Shown: positions 48,878 to 59,912 of the stretch, one piece after another
How positions within the stretch are numbered: position 1 is the first letter of the stretch
How the letters are laid out: the number at the start of each line of letters is the position of its first letter
NCBI RefSeq assembly: GCF_022539315.1
Contig: NC_066333.1
Location: forward strand, 6,395,501 to 6,459,500
DNA from: Serinus canaria
Lineage: Eukaryota > Chordata > Aves > Passeriformes > Fringillidae
DNA: 64,000 nucleotides
Reading direction: 5' to 3'
Position numbers and translations under genes: made by a program
Notes under the pieces: generated by a model
The model's database searches: none
The model's input: only the letters and a program-made list of their open reading frames with translations
Told to the model about the DNA's origin: nothing

Positions 48878-51422
48878 CTGAAGGAAAAAGGGTTGGTGCC
48901 CCAGGCAAATGCAGAGGTCACTCAAAGGCAGAGGCTCCTGGACCTCAGTCCTCTGGAGATCTGGCTCCACTCAGGGCCTCTGGCCTTGTAAAGATTGATA
49001 ATTGAGGTTGGACACCCCCCATGCTGTCCTGTCCCCTGAAGCAGTGTGAGTGATGGACCAGGGTCAGCCCAGCCCTGGCCCAGCCCCAGCCCTGTGCTCT
49101 GCAGCAACCACAGCTGATCATCTCCTGTCTGTCACCACAGGACAGCATCACTGGGGCCACTTCTCACCTACCCTGCCATGTGGCCTTTTACACCAGGGAC
49201 AGGGCCTGCAAAATTTATTTAAAGCAAAATAACAACAGCCCACATCAACCATACAACAGGGAAATGAAAATGTGAGCATTGAAGAAGCCAAGGATCAGTC
49301 CTCTCCTGCACAGTAAACAACTTTCCCATCTCAGGATAATTTCTTGCCTCCTCTCTCTTTAAATCATCAGTGTCACTGTGGAAAAACCAGAAGGATGCAG
49401 TCCCTTAAAGCTCTTTCCTCTTTTTGCCTGTTGTTTAATTAAATTATCCTATAATGAAATCTTTCCCTAATGAGTCAATGTTTAATAATTTATTAGCCAC
49501 TGAAGCCCTGCTTGGAGTCTCATCAATTATGTATCACAGCACCAGGCACTTTCAATCTCTCTTTTTCATTTCTCATTCACTTCATTAAAAGCCCCAGCCT
49601 TGCTGCTTCTGGGGTTCAATTCACTTGCCCGGCCATGGAGGTCAGTTCACTGATAGCAGCTTTGCCCAGTGCCCACCAACAGATGTGTGTGCATGTGCTA
49701 CTGGGCTAAAATGACACCTGGCATCTGGGTACACATCTGTGCACATGTGGGACAGAGGTGGGCACCTGCCTTTCTGCCTGGGAGCAACAGTGAGCATTTA
49801 TCTCAGATTTACAGTGATTGTCATTTGGTGCACATGTAAATAAGTTTGGAGATGTATGAAATCTGTTAGCACTCGTGCAGCTGCATCTGTAAGGTCAGAT
49901 TTGCTCACATATCTGTGAGGAACATGTCAATACTGGCATTCCTACCTAGGTCAGCATGTCAGCACACCCTTCTAATTGCAGTGAATTGATTTGTCTTATT
50001 CTGCCATCTTTTTCATTTTTGGTGTATTTAATGCACAGATAACCCATAGGAATCAGTCAGGAAATACAAATGAAAGACAAGGAGTTGATATCTACTGAAG
50101 AGATTGGGAAGGGATTACCAAGCACACATTGCTGCAGTGCTGACTGTCACCCATGGGGCACTTTGGAGAGAGGAGCTGGCTTTTTAATGAGGTTTCCCAT
50201 CCCATTCACTATCAGCCTTCTGCACTAATCTTTTACATGGACCAAGCTCCTCCGGTGACACACAGGTAATTCTGGAGTCACTAACCCAGCTAACTGTTTA
50301 TCCTACATGCATTTTTCTGTGAAGAATTGTATAAAATACACTGCCATAAAAAACTAGTCCAGGGGAAGTTTTCCTAAAGTACTGTTGGCCTTGGAAGAGT
50401 TATTACAAAACATTCCCCTTTTGCTCCAGCTTGTTTCTGTGTCAGATTTCTTCATTTAGCAGAAAAACACAATTGGTTTAATCTCCATTTTGGGAGTGGA
50501 GAGTCAAGCTCAGTTGTGTTAACTCATGCAGTGTCCTGGGTAACCCTGGTGTGTTGGAGAGCTGGGGCAGGTAAAGCACCTGGCTCCACACACCTGAGCT
50601 GGGAGCACAGCTCAGTAGCACTGGCAGTAGACGAGCAGATCTGGTGTTCAATTTACACTGTCCTGCAGAGGCAGAGTGTTCTTTGGTTTCTCTTCCTGAG
50701 CAAAGCCTGGCTTAACCCTCCCTGGATCTGAGCATGTGGAAGCACCACTGGTTTATGCTGATGTCTTACATCCCCCTGAAACTCTGGGTCAGGATTGTCC
50801 AACTGCAGCAGGTCTGAGGTTTTGGGTTCAGAATGATGCTTTTCACAGTAGCCAGTTTGAAGAGAAGAGCAGAGGAGCCATGGTGCTGGCTGCCTTTCAC
50901 TGGGGTCAGATTCTGACTTTGTCCAACTGCTCAGCTATGCCAAGAGAGAGCAGACCCACAGCACATGCTCCCAGAGACCAGGAGGAGCCAAGGACAGAGG
51001 GGTTCCTTCTCCTCTGCACAACCAGCACAGCCTGGTTCTGCTTCACCTGACCACTGCCCCTGGTAGATCAGGGCTGCTGCTCCTGTCCCTGGTGACACAA
51101 GGTGGGGTGTAAGTGCTGCTCCCACAGTGTTCCCAAGGATGGGAAAATCACAATCACTCACATATACATGCATTTGCATTTTAAATACTTAACTAGACAG
51201 CTGGGAAAGACTTTTTTGATCAATTTATACCCTGAAGCACAAAATATGATTTTCTTCTTAATTATCTTATCAAGCATTTCTAGAAGAGCTGATTGCTGTA
51301 CCAATCTCATCAGGCCATTCAAAAAACCTATTGTGATCTTGGAGGATCTTTCTTTATCTCAAATTGCTTCTTTCCAAGTGAACACTTCCCTTTGACCATT
51401 GCAAAAGAATCTGTAACAAACC
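48878..51422. other. Unique DNA, no gene recognised
   Basis: About 49430-49505 is AT-rich with TTTAATTAAATTATCC and TTTAATAATTTATTAGCC cores and is a weak CNE candidate. A 97-codon plus frame at 51102-51395 lies just upstream of the poly-A tract listed next. Nothing else is recognised. Confidence 0.45.
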
Positions 51423-51469
51423 AATAAAATACATTTTACTAAATAAATCTTAAAAAAAAAAAAAAAAAA
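51423..51469 (+). other. Polyadenylation-like end with an 18-A tract
   Basis: Two AATAAA words (51423-51428 and 51442-51447) are followed within a few bases by eighteen A at 51452-51469. This arrangement is that of a retrotransposed transcript end or a genuine 3' end with internal A-richness. I could not find a matching target-site duplication by eye and do not recognise the upstream body. Confidence 0.35.
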
Positions 51470-53019
51470 GGGATGCAGCCCTCCAAACTAACCCTGTATT
51501 GGTGTCACTGGAACCCTGTGTTGCTCGTCAGTAAATATTCTGTGTCAATAGGCCATTAACTATTAATCCCAGTGCTGGCCATTTGAGAACTTTACATCAA
51601 CACTCTTGTTATTTTACACATTGCTTCTCATCTTATTAAATGCCTTGTGCATATGGACAAGGGCACAGGCTCTCAAATGAGCCCACATCAATAACGCACA
51701 GGACACCACCTCTGATAAGGAACAGAGAGAATCCCAAGAAAATGAATATGTCTGGGGCTATCATGGGTATTTATTTACACTGAGAAGAAAGAGAACCTGT
51801 TCTTGAAGAGCTTATTGTATTACCTAAGCTGAACTTCCAACATATGTTCACTCTCAACCACATCCTGGCTTCATTTTTTGGTTTTTTTTTTCTTTTTTTA
51901 TCCTTAAAGCAAATTTGGTGTTAGTGAAAGATGCCAGACTGACAGGCAGCGCTCCCTGCTCACCGTGCAGGCTGCTGCCCAAATGTTCTCCTCTCCTGCT
52001 CAGCTCCCTGCTGCTGCTACCTGATGCAGAGGGATGATTTCCAGGGTGAGAACTGGGCTTGCTGATCCAGTCCTACACTACTACCAAGGACTATCACCTC
52101 TGGGAATGTCTGCTCCAGAATAAGAGACAACAAGGGGAGAGTTGAATTGCTTTGATTCTCACCCTTTTCTTCAACAGTATCTTGCATTAAATGCATTGAA
52201 TGCAAAAAGCAGGAGGAACATTTTAATAATGAAAAATGGTGCATCAATAAACAGTGTTTTTTCAAATTATTCCAGCATGCTGGACATTGTTCCTCCCAAC
52301 AAATTTTTTCCAGGCACCTAATTTATGATCTCAAATCAAACCCTGACCTACTGATTTTAACCTGACTCTTCTGTAAGTCACCCTAGAAATATTTTGATTC
52401 CCCAACTGGCTTTTCACTTCCTTCCATGTAAGAGTCATGCAAGTCCACAAAGCTACTCCAAGCAATTATTCAACTGGACAAACTAAGAAATACAATATCC
52501 TGTATCCAGCTACTAGAGATATCCCTATAGTATTCCGCAGGCTGTTACAGAAGGTGACTGACAAAAGTTTTGAAAAGTCCTATTAGTGACATATGTAGTG
52601 AGACTGAAGGGGAAAAATACTCACTTCTGGTTTTCTCTCTAGCAGAGAAATGGAAGTGAGGGATAAGCAAGGAACAGAGATTTGCAGTAGGTGTCAAGAG
52701 CATGTAGCAACGTGGCAGCCAGACAAACGTGTGCACACATGCACAGAATTGAATAATATTGATAGATTTGCTGCTCTCTGATTGCATGGCTCCAACTCCT
52801 GCCTTTCAGCTGGTCAGAACTCAGCAGGAATCGGGGTGTCTTCGACAGAGAGAGATGATGACATTGCAACAGCTGTGCTCTCCAGTAAAATCTGCAATGA
52901 TACTCAGGTTTTATGGCTCTCTGGTTTGATTCCCAATAGCAACTCTCCCATTATCCGTGGCTGAGACAGGTTAGCACCTGCTAAAAGCAATTTCTCATAA
53001 ATTAGTCTGTGTCAGCTCG
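51470..53019. other. Unique DNA, no gene recognised
   Basis: About 51530-51680 is AT-leaning with TTAACTATTAATCCC and repeat-free, a weak CNE candidate. A T-rich tract lies at about 51876-51900. Open frames are at most about 82 codons. Confidence 0.45.
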
Positions 53020-53405
53020 TGGATGGCTGACGCCGGAGCCGAGGCCTGCCCTGTCCCCACACAGCTGGGCCGAACAATCGGGCCCTGTGAGAGCCCTGCC
53101 AGGTTCTGCCGGCCCTTGTGGGACCCACACCTGTGCTGGGCAGATGGTGCCTGTGCCCCTTCCCTCATGGGGCTGCAGAGGAGGAGCACACGGGCTGTGT
53201 GGGCATCTAGAGCCGGGTGTCCTGGCAGCCATGGGCAGGAGAGGGGCCGGAGGGCCTCTCTCAGCACAGGAAGCAGAGCCCACGCTGTGCACGGTGTCCC
53301 TGAGCGGCCTGAGGGAGCTGTTTGTGTCTGGCACTGGGAAATGGGTCCTCTCTCAGGAGCCAGCAGGGCCACGGCTCAGACATGCAGTGGGCCCCACCCA
53401 CCCAC
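53020..53405. other. GC-rich patch with stacked open frames
   Basis: About 385 bases of GC-rich sequence contain scattered CpGs, and four overlapping open frames of 110-133 codons span both strands. None translates to a family I recognise and composition explains their length. The patch ends just before an LTR at 53416. It could be an unrecognised repeat, a small CpG-poor island or coding exon relics. Confidence 0.4.
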
Positions 53406-53420
53406 GCTAAATTCTTGCTG

Positions 53421-53468
53421 AAACATCTCTCAGGGTTTCCAGCTCGTCAGAGTGACCCTGAGAAATGT
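53421..53468. repeat. Imperfect hairpin inside the LTR terminal region
   Basis: AACATCTCTCAGGGT at 53421-53435 pairs with ACCCTGAGAAATGTT at 53454-53468 (14 of 15), with an 18-base loop. In the LTR's own orientation this lies downstream of the predicted start, so it would be in the RNA leader or 3' end. Confidence 0.75.
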
Positions 53469-53640
53469 TAGAAAGTCTCTTTCCTCAGCCTGGCGCTCGA
53501 AGAAGGAGTCAGAGCTCTTCAGTTCTTGGTCTCAAGGTTGTTCATTGTTCCTTATCTATAAAATTTTTTCTCCTGTCCAGCCAAGGTCCACTCAGCAAGA
53601 CAGCCCAAGGCACTCTGCTTGCTCCGGGGTGGTGTTATCT

Positions 53641-53648
53641 TTTTATAC
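53641..53648 (-). promoter_or_regulatory. TATA box of the minus-oriented LTR
   Basis: TATAAAAA on the minus strand would place transcription start about 25-32 bases further along that strand, near 53612-53620. Sequence match only. Confidence 0.35.
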
Positions 53649-54099
53649 AAAAAACTACATGTACAATATTTATAATTACTTCCCAATACCTCTCACCTCT
53701 GTTAGGCAGTGAGCATCTACTCTAAACCAATACAAAAGATTCAACATCACAGCAGAAGATGGAGGCCAAGAAGAAGAAGAAGAAGGAGAAAGGCTGGACA
53801 TGCCCAGATTCCTCCATCTTGCCCTCTGAACCTCCATTCTATAAACCCCAAAAATCTATTTTTCACCCCGTGATAAATTCACTATCACTCTACTTAAACT
53901 TTCGTGGCTTGTAATTCTTCATATAAAGGTTGATAATTCTTTTTTCCATGGGTTAAAATCAAAGGCACAGGGGTCTTGGGCTCTGTGCCAAGGTCTCTGA
54001 GCCCCCTGGACAGGGGCTCGAGTCCTCCAGGGCAGCCAGAGGAATTTCCTGGGTTCCAACAAACATTAGTCATTATTTTTGCATACTTCCAACCCAACA

Positions 54100-54166
54100 C
54101 TTGAAGGGAGATTCTTTACCAAATTGCTGAGGCCAAACTCAGCCCTAAGTCCATTGTGCTCTGAAG
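54100..54166. other. Short spacer between two LTRs
   Basis: These 67 bases separate the two LTRs. The last six, CTGAAG at 54161-54166, form the left copy of the target-site duplication of the next LTR. Confidence 0.7.
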
Positions 54167-54578
54167 TGTCACCATGATATTTTCTGAAAAATCCTCTTTA
54201 CCCAGGGTTTTGTCCTGGGAAGCTGAGGAGCCTCAGAGAGGAATAAAAACAATAATTATCTGATTGCTACTCCTGTGTTTGCTGCTTTGGAATGTAGCTT
54301 AGACATTGCTTACCAGCAAGTGAATGTTTAATTGGTTCCATGTGAATTGTTTTTAATTAATGGCCAATCGTGGTCCAGCTGGGTCAAGGCTGTGAGGAGT
54401 CACTGGGTTTTCGTCATTCCTGTGAAGCTTTCTAATGTATCCTTTCTCTTTCTTTAGTGTAGTTTTAGTATAGTATTCTTTAAATATAATATAATAAAAT
54501 AAATAAATCATCCTTCTGAGAACATGGAGTCAAATTCTCATCTCTCACCTCATGCTAGGGACCCTCACAAACACCACA
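54167..54578 (+). mobile_element. Endogenous retrovirus solo LTR, plus orientation, 412 bp
   Basis: The element starts TGTCACCATGATATTTTCTG and ends ACAAACACCACA, giving TG...CA termini. It is flanked by CTGAAG (54161-54166) and CTAAAG (54579-54584), a six-base target-site duplication with one transition; six bases is typical of class II (ERVK-like) insertions. AATAAA words at 54493-54498 and 54502-54507 lie in the expected R-region position and set the orientation. The body resembles, from memory, an LTR family common in songbirds. There is no internal retroviral sequence, so this is a solo LTR left by recombination. Confidence 0.82.
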
Positions 54579-54584
54579 CTAAAG

Positions 54585-56509
54585 GGTTAAGAGCAAAATT
54601 TGAATCACTCAGCTGTAGAAATGCAGGTCAGACTCCAGTTCCCCCTGTTCTTTGGCTGCTAGAGACCAACAAGTGCTTTGTGCTCTGTGCACAGACCCAG
54701 ACATGGCTATTTGTGCCCACTTCACGTGCAAACCCAGAGATGGCATGCTGGAACTTGACCCACAAGCAGCAGCTTTGTGGGCTGAGCCGCCAGCGTTGAC
54801 CTTGGTGGGGACAGGGCGTTTGCAGGACGGCACAGATGGAACATTTCCTTGACACTGATATTACACAGAGTCCAGTAGGTCACTGTGAGTGCTTTGGATC
54901 AATGAGGCATCTCACAAGAGCCCATGCAGGCCCCCAGACTGGGGTGAAATCTGATCTCGTGGCTCAATGTGTTAGAACAATTTTTCAACTGCATTGAAAA
55001 CAAGAGGCTACAGGGAAAGCAGTTGTCTCTCTTGAGGAAATAGCAAGGAAAGGATGAGGTTTACATGAGGCATGTTCAGGATCACCAAACAAAAAGTAAC
55101 AGTTGTGAACAGTGGGAAGCAACAAAACCTGCTGCCAGTGAGCTTATCTGGCAGTGGTCAGAGCGTGGATGATCAGCACAACCTCCAGTCATGGCCATTT
55201 CGTTGGCCTGGCATCACAGAGCAGCATTTCCTGCAGATGCCACAATTACCCCCTTGCAGACCATGGAGCCTTGTTCCACCTGTCCTGCTGGGCTCCAGAC
55301 CCTCCCTGCCCCTGGTCAGAGTCTCTCTCAGGCAGTGACCACTGCAGAAAGCTGGCAGAGCCTGCCCAAAGGAGGCACAGGGCTCTCTCCCCATATCCAT
55401 TACCACACTTGCGTTTACTCTAGAATTCCTTTTATATTTCTGATGTTTTGTTACCATTTTTTCTTAATTTCCAGGGGATTTTTTTTTTTCATTTTTTCCT
55501 GTGTATCTCTTCCTCCTACAGAGTGTTTCTTATTTTTCTTTTCCACTCAGTCCTACCACCACCTCTGCTCTGGAAACTGCATTTCCACAGCTCCTTCTTC
55601 CTCTTCATTTGTGGATAGCTTTTATTTTTAACTCAGCGATTTCTTTAGCTGTTGGACAACGTACTAAACCCTACCAGAGATTTAGGTTTCTATCAAGAGG
55701 GAGGCTGAGCAGACTTTTCACTCTGAGAGTGATAGCATGTCACACTTTTCAGGCAGAACATGGATGTAAGCAGTTTCAAATTCACATTAGCTAACAACTA
55801 CACTGACTGGCACACCTTCACCCACAATCATGACTCTTGAGAAAAACATTAAATGTCATTTTAAACAGTGACCACAGAGCAGACTTGAGTCCTGTAGGGT
55901 GGTGTGGATATGCACAGGTGCAGAGCCCCAGGCAAACCTCCCTCCCCCAAAACTGTATTTCCAGCACATCCAATTTCTCAACTGTTGAAACACAGCGACA
56001 GCAAAAGCCAAAAAGCAGACAGCACATATGCTCCAGAGTTAAATTGTCACAGGGACAGGTGCACCCAGCACCCAGGACAGCAGTTGCCATGTCTCTGAAC
56101 AGCAAAAAGTTACATGGAAAGTTGGAAAAAGCCAGGAAAGTCAATACAGGAAAGTCACGGTCAGCAGGAGCATAAAGACCTCGGTTTACAGCACCAGACA
56201 GGGGGAGGGAAAAAAAAAGGAAAAAACCCACCAGAGTCAACTTCATCTGTCATAGGCAAGCTGCAATCAATAGACACTTAATGGTCTCTCAGAGTCCCAT
56301 CTGGGCAATCAGCAATAGCATTAAGCAAGCAAAGACATATTGTAAGTCTGTTCCTTCAGTGGAAGTGACAGAAAAGAGAAATAAGAAACCAAATTACATC
56401 TTTAGATCCAAATTCTTTTCTCATTAATACTGCATGAAACCTACTGTCACGGTCAAAAATGGAACAAAACTCAGAGTTTTGTTTTCTTCCTGCAATTTTC
56501 TGGTGGGTT
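54585..56509. other. Unique DNA, no gene recognised
   Basis: Pyrimidine-rich sequence at about 55450-55555 contains several acceptor-like words, but no exon is supported. The 146-codon plus frame at 55191-55631 ends in a serine/phenylalanine-rich tail produced by that tract, and is rejected. Confidence 0.5.
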
Positions 56510-56541
<32 letters not shown>

Positions 56542-56542
56542 G
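56510..56542 (+). repeat. (TTG)11 microsatellite
   Basis: Eleven uninterrupted TTG units make this the longest pure microsatellite I see in the window. On the minus strand it gives a run of asparagine codons in a chance open frame. Confidence 0.97.
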
Positions 56543-58674
56543 GTAGTGGAGGTTTGTTTTAAATTCAAAAAATTCAATCTCAGTTTCAAACTGAAATAAA
56601 ATCTATCAAAGTTGGGAGATAATTATGAATGCCAGTGAAAGAAAGAGTGACCTTTGGAGCCATATTTTTTTTTATCAACAAATAAAAAATAATTATTTTG
56701 AATGCCCCAAATTTTTCACTGAAATCAAGGAAAATAATTTATATTTTCACTCTTTCAACCCTAAAATGCAGCAAGCATCCTTCCAGGCCTTCTGAGGATA
56801 AAAATCAGCCCTAGCAATAACTGGAAAAAGTAAAGTTTTCTGTACATCTTTTATTTTGTTCATGACAAACACTGAAGAATAACTTATTAATCAGGCAGAA
56901 GTGTTTAGTGTGCTTTCAGTTTTATTAAATATGACACTGATGCACTATAGATGACAACATTATATACTACAAGTCATGCAACTAAATTACTGTCTCCACT
57001 GTGATCTCAGGACACTTTTCCTGAGAAATGAAGCAGATCCTGTATCCTGCCCAAATTTAGTTGATTATCCCACATTTTTCTCTAGCAATTTAGCTGACAC
57101 ACTATTGTGCAAATTTTGACCTGTGATTTCACAGAAAATAAAGACTAAGGTTGCTGTGGGATTGGAATAAAACTTTCTATTGTAAGTTGTGTTCTTTTAT
57201 TATCTATCTATCTATCCAGATCTTCCAAAAATAACAGAGAAAGTCAATTATGAGTACAGGAAGTTCCTGTGTGAGGTATTAATATTGCACAAGCAAAATG
57301 GGAATCTGCAAACAGCCAACAAACTGGGTGCACTCTTGCATTACAAGTACTTACCTGTTTTGTGTGCCATCAGTGAACTTACACAGATGACCCAAATTAT
57401 CATACAGAAGTCAAGTCTAAAATGGAAAAAAAGTTTTGAAAGCTTTTTCTCAGCTCAAGACTTCAGAGAGTCAGTCAGAGTTAGACTGGAGTGTTAGACT
57501 CCACAAATTTTGGCAAGTTATTAGCACCTTTCTTTATCCATGTGGGGCTACCAGGATCAAATTTGCAGCAGATGCTTTTAACTTCATCTGTGGAATTTTG
57601 CAGACAAAACAGACAAATTACAGAAAGTATGTCAGGTTGCCAATGGAAAGTCATATTCTGTCTATAAGTAAGTTCTGGGGAGCAATTAAAAAGGACTGGT
57701 GGGATGTGCATTCCTCGTGCCTTTGCTTTGTGGCACAGCTATGAACTGAAAATGGTAATCTCAAAATGATGGAGCAGGAAAACTCCCCAGCTCTGAGCAT
57801 GCTGACCCTGTACTGGGATAACTTTCTGCATCACTTACCAGTGTAACAGAGACTCCTTTGAGCTCTGTGTTGCCCCTCTAAGAATCAAATTACATCTTAA
57901 ACCTGCAGGGCTACTATTTTTCTTATCTTTGACCTACTGTAGGAAGCAACTTTAAATCTGCCCTGAGTGGACCTGTTTTCAAGACACTTTTAAACTTTTG
58001 CACTGGTGGTGAGTTCTGAACTCCAGAAGCAGTAACTCACTTGTAAAAGCTTAGTAAATCACTTTATCTGAAATAGTTGCCAGTGAGATAGAGCTTGTGT
58101 TTCTTTGCAAAATCTTATCTGAGAAAGGATTCTTTATAAATGCTTTATTAAATACTGCAAGAGTGACAGACATAACAACTGAGCCACAACCAGATGCCAA
58201 GAGTCTGGCCATGGTAGCAATTATATTTGGCAAGATAAGTTGCTGAAATGCTTCTGGTCATTGAATTTCTTCTTTCAAACCCCTTTCTTTCCTCTGCCAT
58301 AATGAGTTTTGCAAACATATATAAAAGATGGCACTGAGACAGCTTGTAACATATTGACTGGGTTAAGCAGGTCTGCCTAGAAGGGTTTGCAGGGGGAAAG
58401 TGATACTGAAAGCAATCCTGAATCTTGGCTGCTCACTCCTAATTGATTTACATAAATGTTTATGTGACTCCGATTTCATAAACATTACATGCAACGTTAA
58501 GGGATTTGTAGGACAGATTTCTACAGCTTTCCATTTGGTCTCCATTTATCAGCAGAGACAGAGATCAGGCTGAGAAGGGCCAGAAGGAGAGGCAGAGAAG
58601 GACCAGGAGATCTAGTGTCAGGTACTTTACATCAGATTAAGTTCATAATTTCTAATGGGCTTTTAATAAAGTTT
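56543..58674. other. Unique AT-rich DNA, no gene recognised
   Basis: About 56640-57000 is strongly AT-rich. Two overlapping plus-strand frames of 102 codons (57189-57497 and 57436-57744) have no domain. A palindromic forkhead-like word ACATAAATGTTTATGT lies at 58450-58465 with ATAAACAT at 58479-58486. Confidence 0.45.
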
Positions 58675-59117
58675 CTGGGCTCCCCAGTACAACAGAGATA
58701 TGGTCATACTGGAGGGAGTCCAGCAGAGAGCAAGAAAGGTGATCAAGGAACTGGAGCATCTGACATCTGAAGAGAAGCTTAAGCCAGGACTGTGGAGCCT
58801 GGAGAAGAGAAGCCCCTTGGGGAGTCTTATTAATGTGTACAAATATCTGATGGGAGCTGGCTGAGAGGATGGCTCAGTGATCCCGGTGGCAGGACAAGAG
58901 GCAGTGGGCACAGAAACAAACACAAAAATACCATTTCAACAGATGAAAAACTTTTTCTAAGGTGAGAATGGTCAGAGTTGCCTAGGGAGGTTGTGCTGAT
59001 ATCCAAAACCTGGCTGGATTTGGCCAGAGAAACCTGCTCTGGCTGACCCTGTCTTGAGCTGGGGGCTGGATGTCCAGGGATCCCTCCCACCCTCAGCACC
59101 TTTGGGTTCTGCTGTAT
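58675..59117 (+). mobile_element. CR1 LINE, 3' region, longest copy in the window
   Basis: The plus strand follows an avian CR1 3' region in order: CTGGGCTCCCCAGTACAACA, GGAGGGAGTCCAGCAGAGAG, GGAGCCTGGAGAAGAGAAG, AATGTGTACAAATATCTGAT, GACAAGAGGCAGTGGGCACA, GCCTAGGGAGGTTGTG, and a degraded CTCCCACCCTCAGC-to-TTCTGCTG end. It is 5'-truncated and carries small internal deletions, so any protein coding is lost. It abuts the CNE-like block at 59150. Confidence 0.95.
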
Positions 59118-59149
59118 GGATGGGCCTGAGCAGCAACAGCCACATTACC

Positions 59150-59660
59150 CTGCCTTACACCATTGGAAAAAATGAATTTTATTACATTCTTCGTCCTGTA
59201 GATTATTTTGGTGGCATGCAAAATATGTTATAATTTATCATTTATTACTGTCAAACACTGTGGCAGCACTGTAGATAATTTTTTTTTCTCTGAACATGCT
59301 GTGGGTGTCTGTATGTTAATTACAATATCCTGCACCTGGGTATAATTGTCATTATTAATACTGATGTAAATGAAATGTTAATTCTTGCTAATACATCAAA
59401 CGATGAAATGCTTTAAGAGCAGAATTGCTGTAATAAAAGCAATTGGGCTCTTTCTTTGTAATTTGATGGCCCACAGAAGTGCAGAAACATGTCTTATGGC
59501 TTTACAAATCTGTGATAATTTCCTTCAACTTTTCCTTTTATTGCCTTGTCATTAAATTCTCATTGAGTTCTTAAAACAAAAATGTTTAAAACAGATGTGG
59601 CTGTTAAAGTTACAATATGAATTTTACAACCTTAAATTTTATTACACTGAAAGAAATTTC
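59150..59660. promoter_or_regulatory. Candidate conserved non-coding enhancer block
   Basis: About 500 repeat-free AT-rich bases have no open frame of note and are dense in homeodomain and other developmental motifs (TTATCATTTATTACTGTC, TATGTTAATTACAATATCC, TTGTCATTATTAATACTG, AAATGTTAATTCTTGCTAA). Isolated CpGs are kept (TCAAACGATGAAATGC, CTTCGTCCTG). By texture it is the strongest CNE candidate in the window. Confidence 0.37.
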
Positions 59661-59819
59661 AGGCACCAAAGTGACAAGAATTGAAGCAGAAGGCAGCTCT
59701 AAAGGTGACAAAAATCCATAATTGCCAAAAACTTAGGTCAGTATAACACACACATTTTAATCTAATTGTGTAAATCAGTATTCAGAATGAAAAATATCCA
59801 AACCCCCATGAATTATCAG
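59661..59819. other. Unique AT-rich DNA
   Basis: Transition between the CNE-like block and an A-rich tract; nothing recognised. Confidence 0.5.
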
Positions 59820-59912
59820 AATTGAATAACAAAGAAATAAGAAAATAAAAATTAAAAAAAAAAAGTGAGGAAAAAATAAATGGGGAAAAATGAAAGAGAA
59901 AAAAATTTCTTA
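59820..59912. repeat. A-rich low-complexity tract
   Basis: About 90 bases dominated by A with interspersed T and G (AAGAAAATAAAAATTAAAA-type). No retroposon body is recognised upstream. Confidence 0.7.

Larger units (their letters stand above)
53416..54099 (-). mobile_element. Endogenous retrovirus solo LTR, minus orientation
   Basis: The segment is bounded by TG...CA ends (53416 and 54099) and resembles, from memory, an LTR family frequent in passerine genomes: AGCAGAAGATGGAGGCCAAG with a GAAGAAG run near 53750-53795, and CCATGGGTTAAAATCAAAGG near 53947-53966. On the minus strand TATAAAAA (53641-53648) is a plausible U3 TATA box, supporting minus orientation. No primer-binding site or gag/pol relic follows in the flanking DNA, so it is a solo LTR. 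A clear target-site duplication was not found, so the exact ends may be off by a few bases. Confidence 0.75.

Noticed and set aside
55191..55631. 146-codon plus frame
   Set aside because: The C-terminal half is a translation of a pyrimidine tract; no domain.
57189..57744. Two overlapping 102-codon plus frames
   Set aside because: Different frames of AT-rich DNA, no domain, no splice signals linking them.
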